From Arion vulgaris (Eukaryota; Mollusca; Gastropoda; Stylommatophora; Arionidae): DNA of 64,000 nt. Positions 9,967-19,000 of the stretch are shown here, one piece after another (position 1 is the stretch's first letter; every line of letters begins with the position of its first letter). A program made the translations under genes and the position numbers. Location of the stretch: assembly GCA_020796225.1 (NCBI GenBank), contig CM036756.1, positions 51,502,363 to 51,566,362 on the forward strand, given 5' to 3'. The notes beneath the pieces were generated by a model that saw nothing but the letters and a program-made list of their open reading frames with translations, searched no databases and was not told the origin of the DNA.

Positions 9967-11280
9967 TCTTCTTCTTCTTCTGCGAACGTTCTTCACGGCC
10001 AATTTGATCATCTTATTGTGATGTATAATTGGTCCACTGGCAAGAACGGAGTGATCTACGTCGGGACGATTGTGCGCCCATGGTGACTAGGCCCGCCCGT
10101 CCGTTTTCAGCCAGCTTTTGATTTACTAGGGTGAACTTTCCTTAGGTACGATCCTTTCGGATCTACGCCTTTCGATCAACTTTGCCGTATATTTGGGCTT
10201 TGTGATCTACGCCAAGACAGTGAGTTACGCTGCTTTACCCGTTCTGACTGAAATATTACTCGGGCTTGGCAGCTTATCCTCGGACGGCGTCTTACTCGTA
10301 TAAAACACCGTGTAAAGTATCGGCCTTCGCCAATGTTCAGGACCCGGTCTTCCTGTCTGATCCGTACATTGTCGGCCTTGCTTTACCGTACGATTTTGAG
10401 TTTGATCCGGAGAAGGAACATTCTCAGCCTTTTCTAGACGCGCGTTGGTACGTGACAATTTGCAATTAACCTCGAAAGGCACCGGCATGGGTAATAGTAC
10501 AAACAATGTAGAGGGTCGTTTCAGTCGGCGCTATCAACGCAACTGGGGATTTTGCGCCCGCCACTATCACCCGCTCCAGTTATTCCGGGGATGTTAGTTA
10601 CGACTGCAATCGAACCTTGCCCGGTTGCCCCGATGCTGGCAGTTCCCTTAGGTCTCTCCAACCTCAGTTCTTCCGGGGTGTTAATTTTAATCGCACAGTA
10701 CCTTGCACGGTTTTCCCAGGGCGGGTAGTTTCGTTATGCACTAAAACGCAACTTGTTCTTTTGCGCTCGGCAAACCTTGCCCAGTACATGTATCTGCACT
10801 AGGCCACCGATGTGGGGTCAGCTGCAATCTTCTCTCGTACCGACACGAGGGTAGACTTTTATTTGTTACGGTCCTGTTTTATTTATTCTTGCCGACGGGC
10901 TGGCAATGTTTGCCCCTCCTCAGGGCTTCGAGCTTCGCCCTACGTGGGCATACGTTTGTTCACTGGATGCACCTCTCATCCATGTCTGAGACGTTTCGTT
11001 GCTGTTTCTTTGCGTTCAGGACTTGGGCAATATCTTGTTGGACATCGGTCAGGAGATTGTGCATTTTATTTGTATGTATCTTTATCGTATTTCCGTAATT
11101 GCACTGCTACCACTACCAGTAGTTTCCTCTCCCGATCCCTGCCCCTCTTAGCCAGACCAGAACCAGAGTCTGTTTCCAGGGTCACCGCGTGGAGGTTAGG
11201 GGCAGGGTCTTGGTTAGTGCGCCCCCTCGCTAACCCTGGCTCATGTTACCACTATGACCTCATGAGCCTTTTTGACCCCG
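9967..11280. other. Unidentified 1.3-kb part of the chimeric insert
   Basis: It is more GC-balanced than its surroundings. No open frame has a recognisable motif. Short repeated phrases of the type gatctacg occur near 10048, 10158 and 10210. It could be rDNA intergenic spacer, the 3' part of an rDNA-associated element, or another transcript. I cannot decide from sequence alone. Confidence 0.5.
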
Positions 11281-11413
11281 GATCGTGTCATCTATTGAAC
11301 CTCGACTGATTTAATGAGCCATTCGCGGTTTCACCGTGAGACAGTGTGAACTTAGACATGCATGGCTTAATCTTTGAGACAAGCATATGACTACTGGCAG
11401 GATCAACCAGATA
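11281..11413 (-). rRNA. 18S rRNA 5'-terminal fragment (about 133 nt)
   Basis: The reverse complement begins ctggttgatcctgccagtag and continues through catatgcttgtctcaaagat, the atgcatgtctaag block, cggtgaaaccgcgaatggct and cattaaatcagtcgaggtt. This is the universally conserved 5' end of eukaryotic 18S rRNA. Identity is clear to about 11300 and weaker to 11281, after which the sequence leaves 18S. It is a fragment, not a functional gene. Confidence 0.93.
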
Positions 11414-11950
11414 GATGTCATGGACGAGACCGGACCGACAATGCTCGGGGTAGGGAGACAGCGCTCTGTGCAGAGCGGATCCCGACGTCCCCGGCGAAAA
11501 TGCGAAATTGAAGCGAAACGACCGAGCGCTCGCTTCCCACAGTTTTGCCGGCAAGACTTGCGCCTCGCCAAGCAAAAAACGACACCATGTTACTACCTGC
11601 GGACCCACAAGCTCGTTGCGAGAGCCGGGCCTTTTAACGAGACCACCGTCGAGCGTTTAAAATTTTAGACTGACTGCATCACACCGCGACCGAGAAACTC
11701 CGATATACGGACACACCCACACCACCAATAAGACCGCGCGAGGCGAGCGAGCGAGTCTTAATAGCAGACGCTACCTTGTCCCTTATTCGCTGGGAGCCTC
11801 GTTCGCGTGAAAAAGCGAGGAGGCACGCGCAGCCGTTAGAGACTATGCACGCAATTGGTTATCGACACTGGGAACCGCGTTCGCTGACTGGCTCGCCCGT
11901 CCGGTTATTTTCAAAACGGGAAGGCACAGTTTGCAGACGCACAACCCAGA
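11414..11950 (-). other. 5' external transcribed spacer of rDNA (fragment)
   Basis: This sequence lies directly upstream of the 18S start on the same strand, is GC-rich, and ends in the usual run into ctggttgatcc. ETS sequence is not conserved, so the assignment rests on adjacency. If the insert began at the Pol I start site, 11950 would mark transcription start in this species. Confidence 0.7.
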
Positions 11951-11964
11951 TATTTTCTTCCTCT
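11951..11964. repeat. Target-site duplication, right copy (tattttcttcctct)
   Basis: Partner of 9953-9966. It marks the 5' boundary of the chimeric insert on the minus strand. Confidence 0.8.
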
Positions 11965-12275
11965 ATTTCTGCTTCTCTACTTATGTTGTCCATGTATGTT
12001 ATAAACTGCAGTGGGGAGAGCACACATAACTTTGTCTAACTCCTGAGTTTACTCTGAATGCTTTTGATGTTTCGGCTTTTGTTCTTATGTAACTTTTATT
12101 TGAAATGTATAAACTCTTGCAGAACTTGATAAGATGTTTGCTGATTTCATACGTTCTTAGACAATCCCATAGTTTGTTTATATCGACTCTGTCGAATGCC
12201 TTTTCCTGGTCTATGAATGCCCCACTGCAGGTCTTGTTGTGTTCGATTGCGCTTTCCATCAGTTGTCTTAACTGA
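11965..12275 (-). pseudogene. LINE RT piece, catalytic blocks 3-4
   Basis: The minus strand reads LRQLMESAIEHNKT, AFIDQEKAFDRVDINKLWDC, FRVNSGVRQ, a stop and frameshift, then YMDNISREAEIEEENI up to the insert boundary. It contains the first RT catalytic aspartate (FIDQEKAFD). At 12275 the LINE begins abruptly inside transposase sequence, so it is 5'-truncated there. Confidence 0.82.
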
Positions 12276-12830
12276 AAGTTCCACTTCGTTGTGGAAACAG
12301 TTGGAATCCGTTTATTGCAAACTGATCGTAATAGGTCACTACGATTAGTCGAAGAGAAAAAAACGTTGTAAATCCAGTAAATTTGGGAAAAAAAACAAAT
12401 TACCAGATTGTATGTTCTTAGAACCATCATTTTGTATTACCAAATTCAGCTGATGTTCGTTACCAGTGTACATATTTGGCATACGGGAAAGAATTATGCA
12501 TCAGAGTCTGAACACCACCTACATTGGCTCGCATAACAGCGACGCCATCGTACGCTTTAGCTATAAGATTTTTTCCACATTGAAACGTTTTAAAGTTTTT
12601 TGCTGAACCTCACTGAGACCATAAGCTGTTCGATCACGAACCTCTTCAAAGGAAAGAAATCTTTCAACGGACATATCCCCTTTAATATACCGTAAAATAA
12701 TAACAAATTGACTTCGGTATGTTATGTCTGTTGTTTCATTAGCTTTCAGAGAAACATAATTGGCAGCGCTAATATCGTTGATCAATTCCTCAATGTACAC
12801 TTTTGATACATGCAGTCTAACAGCTTATTC
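12275..12830 (-). pseudogene. hAT-like (DUF4371/ZMYM-type) transposase fragment
   Basis: The minus strand encodes ETTDITYRSQ, VIILRYIKGDM, VRDRTAYGLSEV, then AYDGVAVM, GGVQ, FPYAKYVH, EHQLNLVIQ, VFFSSTNRSDLLRS and KRIPTVSTTKWNF. These match in order the conserved blocks of DUF4371-containing hAT-like transposases (the DETTD region, the YDGAAVM-like block, AHxLNLV and TRWN). Key changes include NETTD for DETTD. There are frame breaks near 12560, 12455 and 12430. The coding sequence stops at WNF, where the LINE is inserted. Confidence 0.78.
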
Positions 12831-13497
12831 TGTATAATGTGTGAGGTATATGTTGAATTCGTAAAAGTCACCACTTCAAAAGTAGGTCACAGTTTGTCAA
12901 ACGTGAACACTGTAGAAGACATATGTCTTTTTAATACGAAACGGGCGATTACCGTAAATTATTCTAATAATGTTTAGTTATTTATTTCTATTATTTCATA
13001 TAATTTTCTACTATTTTATTTATCATTCGGGATTCAATCCATAATTAGACAGAGTACTATTTAATCAAGAGTTCTTTTTTAACTGTGACTGGGCTAAATG
13101 CGTAAGAATATAGCTTCCTAATGAAGGAAAATGACATTGTTTTGGCAATTAGCAATGAGGGTAGCAGTCAAAGGTCAGAGGTTGCAATGTTACATCTTAG
13201 ATATGTATCTTTTAAACTGGCCCCAGAAATAGTGCACTGCCCAATGCGTAAAGATGGTGAATTTCAGACTGTATATAATATTTTTTAAATAAGGATATTT
13301 TATATATTTTTACGATTGTTATATTATTATCATATAATATTTATATTTTAGTGTTATATATATAACTTTCAAGGCTAATCAGTGTCAAGTTAAAAGTAAT
13401 AATTGCGAACAAATAATTTATAAAATAATAAGTACACGTTAATTATTTTTGGTTTGGTAAGCCTGTTCTTACGGGCCCCTAATGACCAGGGGCGTAT
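12831..13497 (-). mobile_element. 5' terminal region of the hAT-like element
   Basis: This AT-rich noncoding stretch lies upstream of the transposase and ends in a terminal-inverted-repeat-like block at 13472-13494 (minus cgcccctggtcattaggggc). The segment 13255-13470 is similar to the split second copy (13510-13585 plus 14443-14532). Confidence 0.6.
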
Positions 13498-13585
13498 ACT
13501 AATTAGAGATTTAAAAAATGATGAATTTCAGACTGTGTGTGATATTTTAGCGTTATATATACACTTTCAAAACTAATCAGTCTAT

Positions 13586-14442
13586 CTATTGTCTATTCCC
13601 AGGTGGAAGATGGAGTTGACTGTCAACTCTTGCCGTTAAGCGTAGGGTGGAGCTCTAATTTGCGTTCTAGGACCAGATGAATCGTCCTTGTTGTGTTATA
13701 TCCGTGTTTATGTAGTGTGGTCTTGATATTGTCTATCCATCATTTCTTGGTCTTCCCTTAGCTCTAGTACCTGATCTCTTTTATTGTATGCTATTATCTG
13801 TTGTATTTCATGCTCATTAAATGTCCAAATGCTGCTCAAGACAGATCAGCCTGGCGCACACTTCTTCGACACGGTTCCTCGGCCTGCGAGGCAGGTAGAA
13901 CAGCACGGATGGAGCAAAAACGTCAAAACAGAAAGGCAGTAAAGCTTCCCACAAGTGCAGGTATACCTTGCCCACACAGTACAAGAACATTTCAAGCCCG
14001 TATCTAGCTCACTAGTCATCTACGCACACACAGACAAACATTGCGCAACTACATTCCCTTTAATGAAAATTTGTGTGGTCATCATCACCCCGTGATGGAC
14101 GAGCATCAAATGTCCAAACCTCTGTATTTGTTGTCTTTCGATGTATACGGTACATGAAGTTATGCCCACTCTGCTTCTGATGTTCTCATTTCGTAGTATA
14201 TCTTTCCTGGTGATCCCCACAGCCTTCCTCGAGCATTTCATTTCACATGTGGTGAGCTTTCTGAGGTGTTTTGCTGTTAGAGGCCAAGTTTGGCACTGGT
14301 AACAAAGTGTTGGTAGGAAAATACTTTTATCATCTGTCTTTTCCCTTCCATCTTGATCTTTGGGTGTTGTAGTAATGGTGCCAGCTGGTAGGTCACTGCA
14401 TTTGCTTTTGACACCTTGTCTCTATTTCTCTATCGAGTAGTT
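13586..14442 (-). mobile_element. LINE 3' portion (minus), same family as 60055-60990
   Basis: It is the reverse complement of the family seen in plus orientation at 60361-60990, with matching segments such as the block around accagctggcaccattact, the GITRKDILRNENIRSRV region and the 3' end at 13586-13640. It is broken coding sequence of an RT C-terminal region. The sequence ctaatcagt flanks both sides (13577 and 14451 areas), suggesting insertion into the hAT copy. A 278-bp fragment of another LINE is inserted at 13830-14107. Confidence 0.75.
13830..14107 (+). mobile_element. Nested LINE 3' end with zinc-finger C-terminus
   Basis: The plus strand encodes DRSAWRTLLRHG, EQKRQNRKA and a terminal C2H2-like finger (PCPHSTRTFQARI, stop, LTSHLRTH). 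This is characteristic of the C-terminus of a group of invertebrate LINEs; one finger cysteine is replaced by serine. An exact 11-bp duplication (aaatgtccaaa) at 13819-13829 and 14108-14118 flanks it. The related uninterrupted LINE at 60730-60760 has a single copy of that site, which confirms an insertion. Confidence 0.82.
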
Positions 14443-14584
14443 TTTTTATTCAAGCTAATCAGTATCCGTTGAAAGTAATAATTATGAACAAATAATGTCT
14501 AAAATAATAAGTATATATTACTCAATATTTTTGGTGGGGCCGGCCCCACTGGCCCTTAATGACGAGCCGCCACTGCATTAGAGA

Positions 14585-15057
14585 CAGTCATATTTGACCG
14601 TATAGTCCGAAGAAAATAAGATGGAAGAAACACATTTTTAAAGCCAAATTGAACATACACGAATGTGAAACTTCACCTGAAATCCAGCAAGTCTTCAATG
14701 AATTCCAGCAAATCTTCAATGAAATCCTAGTTGATATAAAAAATATAATATAACCAACAAATTTAAATCTCTCAAAAGTTTATTAAAAATACAATCACCA
14801 GGTATAGACGAAATATCAGGAGAACTTAAATTTAAATCTCTCAAAGTTTATTAAAAATACAATCACCAGGTATAGACGAAATATCAGGAGAACTTCTCAA
14901 ATAGACCTAACAGAGGCAGAAAATAAATGTTTTCGAACAATTGCTCGAAAATATATGAGAGAAAGACAAATGTCCACAATTCTACACAGAGTGATGATTT
15001 AAAAAAATGTTAAATGGATTTTGCGCTTTCAAAAACTGGAAAGAAATCCCTTTGCTC
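14585..15057 (+). pseudogene. Short LINE RT-like remnants with a 69-bp duplication
   Basis: The plus strand contains KSLLKIQSPGIDEISGEL, resembling the LKNNKSPGxDEISGEL block at the start of LINE RT domains. The stretch 14759-14827 is repeated at 14828-14896 with small changes, placing the motif twice. The rest to 15057 has no clear homology to my eye. Confidence 0.5.
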
Positions 15058-15099
15058 TCAATTCCAGATTAGGAGTTCTGTTAAATCACTATCGATATA

Positions 15100-15245
15100 G
15101 GGGAAAGACTGCAGTAAAATTATGTAACAATGGCGAAACACGTCATAACAAAGTACTGTAGTTTTACAAAATACCAAAAACAATAACAATACACAGCAAC
15201 GTTTCGACCAAAAGGCGTTTATCACGCAAAGATACAACAAGAGTG
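15100..15245 (-). mobile_element. PLE 3' tail, minus strand
   Basis: It matches the 3' ends of the inverted PLE pair: the actgcag terminus at 15107, the acaaagtactgtagttttac block, then cagcaacgtttcgacc and the tttatc stretch. It passes directly into the 33-bp array. The 5'-ward continuation of the same element is at 23056-23486, so one PLE is split by the arrays. Confidence 0.85.
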
Positions 15246-15478
15246 ACGAATTTCATTTTTGTCACAGTACACTACATATAGAATTTCATTTTTGTCACAG
15301 TACACTATATATAGAATTTCATTTTTGTCACAGTACACTACATATAGAATTTCATTTTTGTCAAAGTACACTACTGATAGAATTTCATTTTTGTCACAGT
15401 ACACTACATATAGAATTTCATTTTTGTCACAGTACACTACATATAGAATTTCATTTTTGTCACAGTACACTACATATA
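15246..15478. repeat. 33-bp array, first block (about 7 copies)
   Basis: The unit is 33 bp, of the form tttgtcacagtacactacat followed by atagaatttcatt. It begins exactly where the PLE tail reads gtgacgaatttcatttttgt, so the unit is PLE 3' sequence. Confidence 0.92.
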
Positions 15479-16085
15479 GACTACGACAGAAACTTGTACA
15501 CTACATATAGACTACGACAGAAACTTGTACACTACATATAGACTACGACAGAAACTTGTACACTACATATAGACTACGACAGAAACTTGTACACTACATA
15601 TAGACTACGACAGAAACTTGTACACTACATATAGACTACGACAGAAACTTGTACACTACATATAGACTACGACAGAAACTTGTACACTACATATAGACTA
15701 CGACAGAAACTTGTACACTACATATAGACTACGACAGAAACTTGTACACTACATATAGACTACGACAGAAACTTGTACACTACATATAGACTACGACAGA
15801 AACTTGTACACTATATATAGACTACGACAGAAACTTGTACACTACATATAGACTACGACAGAAACTTGTACACTACATATAGACTACGACAGAAACTTGT
15901 ACACTACATATAGACTACGACAGAAACTTGTACACTATATATAGACTACGACAGAAACTTGTACACTACATATAGACTACGACAGAAACTTGTACACTAC
16001 ATATAGACTACGACAGAAACTTGTACACTACATATAGACTACGACAGAAACTTGTACACTACATATAGACATTGACAGAAACTTG
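15479..16085. repeat. 31-bp array (about 20 copies)
   Basis: The unit is tacactacatatagactacg followed by acagaaacttg. It shares tacactacatatag with the 33-bp unit but has a different second half. That second half (agactacgacagaaactt) is found once at 23050-23068, where PLE sequence resumes. The two units are therefore adjacent parts of one PLE region amplified in different registers. Confidence 0.92.
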
Positions 16086-19000
16086 TACACTAATATAGAT
16101 TTCATTTTGCACAGTACACTATTAAATTTCATTTTGTCACAGACACTATATAAGAATTTCATTTTGTCACTACACTATATATATATTGTCAGAAACTTTG
16201 TACATACAATAACTACATATAGAATTTCATTTTGTCACATACACTACATATAGAATTTCATTTTTGTCACAGTACACTACATATAGAATTTCATTTTTGT
16301 CACAGTACACTATATATAGAATTTCATTTTTGTCACAGTACACTATATATATAATTTCATTTTTGTCACAGTACACTATATATAGAATTTCATTTTTGTC
16401 ACAGTACACTAAATATAGAATTTCATTTTTGTCACAGTACACTATATATAGAATTTCATTTTTGTCACAGTACACTATATATAGAATTTCATTTTTGTCA
16501 CATACAATACATATAGAATTTCATTTTTGTCACAGTACACTACATATAGAATTTCATTTTTGTCACAGTACACTACATATAGAATTTCATTTTGTGTCAC
16601 AGTCATCACTACATATAGAATTTCATTTTTGTCACAGTACACTATATATAGAATTTCATTTTTGTCACAGTACACTAAATATAGAATTTCATTTTTGTCA
16701 CAGTACACTACATATAGAATTTCATTTTTTGTCACAGTACACTAATATAGAATTTCATTTTTGTCACAGTACACTACATATAGAATTTCATTTTTGTCAC
16801 AGTACACTATATATAGAATTTCATTTTTGTCACAGTACACTACATATAGAATTTCATTTTTGTCACAGTACACTATATAGAATTTATTTTGTCACAGTAC
16901 ACTACATATAGAATTTCATTTTGTCACAGTACACTAATATAGAATTTCATTTTGTCACAGTACACTATATATAGAATTTCATTTTTGTCACAGTACACTA
17001 TATATAGAATTTCATTTTTGTCACAGTACACTACATATATAATTTCATTTTTGTCACAGTACACTATATATAGAATTTCATTTTTGTCACAGTACACTAT
17101 ATATAGAATTTCATTTTTGTCACAGTACACTATATATAGAATTTCATTTTTGTCACAGTACACTATATATAGAATTTCATTTTTGTCACAGTACACTACA
17201 TATAGAATTTCATTTTTGTCACAGTACACTACATATAGAATTTCATTTTTGTCACAGTACACTACATATAGAATTTCATTTTTGTCACAGTACACTATAT
17301 ATAGAATTTCATTTTTGTCACAGTACACTATATATAGAATTTCATTTTGTCACAGTCACTAATAGAATTTCATTTTTGTCACAGTACACTAATAAGAATT
17401 TCATTTTGTCAGTCACTACTAGAATTCATTGTCACACACTACATATAGAATTTCATTTTGTCACAGTACACTAATATAGAATTTCATTTTGTCACAGTAC
17501 ACTATATATAGAATTTCATTTTTTTCACAGTACACTACTATATAGAATTTCATTTTTGTCACAGTACACTATATATAGAATTTCATTTTTTGTCACAGTA
17601 CACTATATATAGAATTTCATTTTTGTCACATAAATCACTACATATATAGAATTTCATTTTTGTCACAGTACACTACATATAGAATTTCATTTTTGTCACA
17701 GTACACTACATATAGAATTTCATTTTTGTCACAGTACACTACATATAGAATTTCATTTTTGTCACAGTACACTATATATAGAATTTCATTTTTGTCACAG
17801 TACACTACATATAGAATTTCATTTTTGTCACAGTACACTAAATATAGAATTTCATTTTTGTCACAGTACACTACATATAGAATTTCATTTTTGTCACAGT
17901 ACACTATATATAGAATTTCATTTTTGTCACAGTACACTACATATAGAATTTCATTTTTGTCACAGTACACTACATATAGAATTTCATTTTTGTCACAGTA
18001 CACTATATATAGAATTTCATTTTTTGTCACAGTACACTAATATAGAATTTCATTTTGTCACAGTACACTATATATAGAATTTCATTTTGTCACAGTACAC
18101 TATATATAGAATTTCATTTTGTCACAGTCACACTATATATATGTAACTTTAATTTATTGTCACAGTAATATACACAAACATATAGAATTTCATTTTTGTC
18201 ACAGTACACTACATATAGAATTTCATTTTTGTCATAATGTCACACATACATATAGAATTTCATTTTTGTCACAGTACACTACATATAGAATTTCATTTTT
18301 GTCACAGTACACTAAATATAGAATTTCATTTTTGTCACAGTACACTACATATAGAATTTCATTTTGTCACAGTAACTAATATAAATTTCATTTTTGTCAC
18401 AGTACACTATCATATAGAATTTCATTTTGTCACAGTACACTACATATAGAATTTCATTTTTGTCACAGTACACTACATATAGAATTTCATTTTTGTCACA
18501 GTACACTACATATAGAATTTCATTTTTGTCACAGTACACTACATATAGAATTTCATTTTTTGTCACAGTACACTATCATATAGAATTTCATTTTTGTCAC
18601 AGTACACTACATATAGAATTTCATTTTTTGTCACAGTACACTATATATAGAATTTCATTTTTGTCACAGTACACTACATATAGAATTTCATTTTGTCACA
18701 GACACTACATATAGAATTTCATTTTTACAGTACATAATATAGAATTTCATTTTTGTCACAGTACACTAATATAGAATTTCATTTTGTCACAGTACACTAT
18801 ATATAGAATTTCATTTTTGTCACAGTACACTATATATAGAATTTCATTTTTTGTCACAGTACACTAATATAGAATTTCATTTTGTCACAGTACACTACAT
18901 ATAGAATTTCATTTTGTCACAGTACACTACATATAGAATTTCATTTTTGTCACAGTACACTACATATAGAATTTCATTTTTGTCACAGTACACTAAATAT

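Larger units (their letters stand above)
9967..11950 (-). mobile_element. Chimeric retro-insert: 5' ETS, 18S 5' end and unidentified 1.3 kb
   Basis: This insert of about 1984 bp is bounded by a 14-bp target duplication and interrupts a LINE between its MDNI block and FADD box. On the minus strand it starts with ribosomal 5' external transcribed spacer (11950-11414), continues into the first ~133 nt of 18S rRNA (11413-11281), then switches to 1.3 kb of unrecognised sequence (11280-9967). It ends at a GAA-rich run (9967-9981 on plus is TCT-rich). The structure fits reverse transcription of a chimeric or template-switched RNA whose 5' part was a Pol I transcript. An rDNA-targeting element carrying flanking rDNA is an alternative. 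Confidence 0.7.
2293..12275 (-). mobile_element. 5'-truncated non-LTR retrotransposon (LINE), split by three insertions
   Basis: Four minus-strand pieces read in the correct order for one reverse transcriptase: 12275-11965, 9952-9888, 4626-4347 and 2677-2293. They carry, in order, the RT block FIDQEKAFDRV and the GVRQ-like loop, the FADDQVLIAE active-site box, a KTETMAISRQ block with QYLGTIF, and the CYQC plus GHLTRMPW C-terminal block. Insertions at 2667-4346, 4627-9887 and 9967-11950 separate them. The element is dead, with stops and frameshifts. Its 5' end lies inside a hAT transposase at about 12275 and its 3' end runs into the 45-bp array. The family resembles RTE/CR1-type LINEs; the clade is not assigned. 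Confidence 0.85.
13502..14584 (-). mobile_element. Second hAT 5' end, interrupted by a LINE
   Basis: The pieces 13510-13585 and 14443-14575 together match 13255-13497 of the first hAT copy. The terminus at 14533-14575 reads on minus cagtggcggctcgtcattaa, a typical hAT-type terminal repeat, followed by a perfect ggggccggcccc palindrome. The 8-mer attagaga occurs at 13502-13509 and 14577-14584, the right size for a hAT target duplication. However, no left terminal repeat is visible next to the first one, so that link is weak. Confidence 0.55.

Noticed and set aside
10812..11309. 165-codon plus frame in the chimeric insert
   Set aside because: It overlaps antisense 18S at its end, has no recognisable motif, and is GC-rich enough for chance openness.
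11281..11413. Functional 18S rRNA gene
   Set aside because: Only the first ~133 nt are present, bracketed by a target-site duplication inside a LINE.
13502..14584. Complete hAT element with 8-bp target duplication attagaga
   Set aside because: The duplication has the right length, but no left terminal inverted repeat lies beside the first copy, so I cannot call a complete element.
15246..16085. CRISPR-like regular repeats
   Set aside because: Units are directly contiguous with no unique spacers, there are no cas genes, and the context is eukaryotic retroelements.
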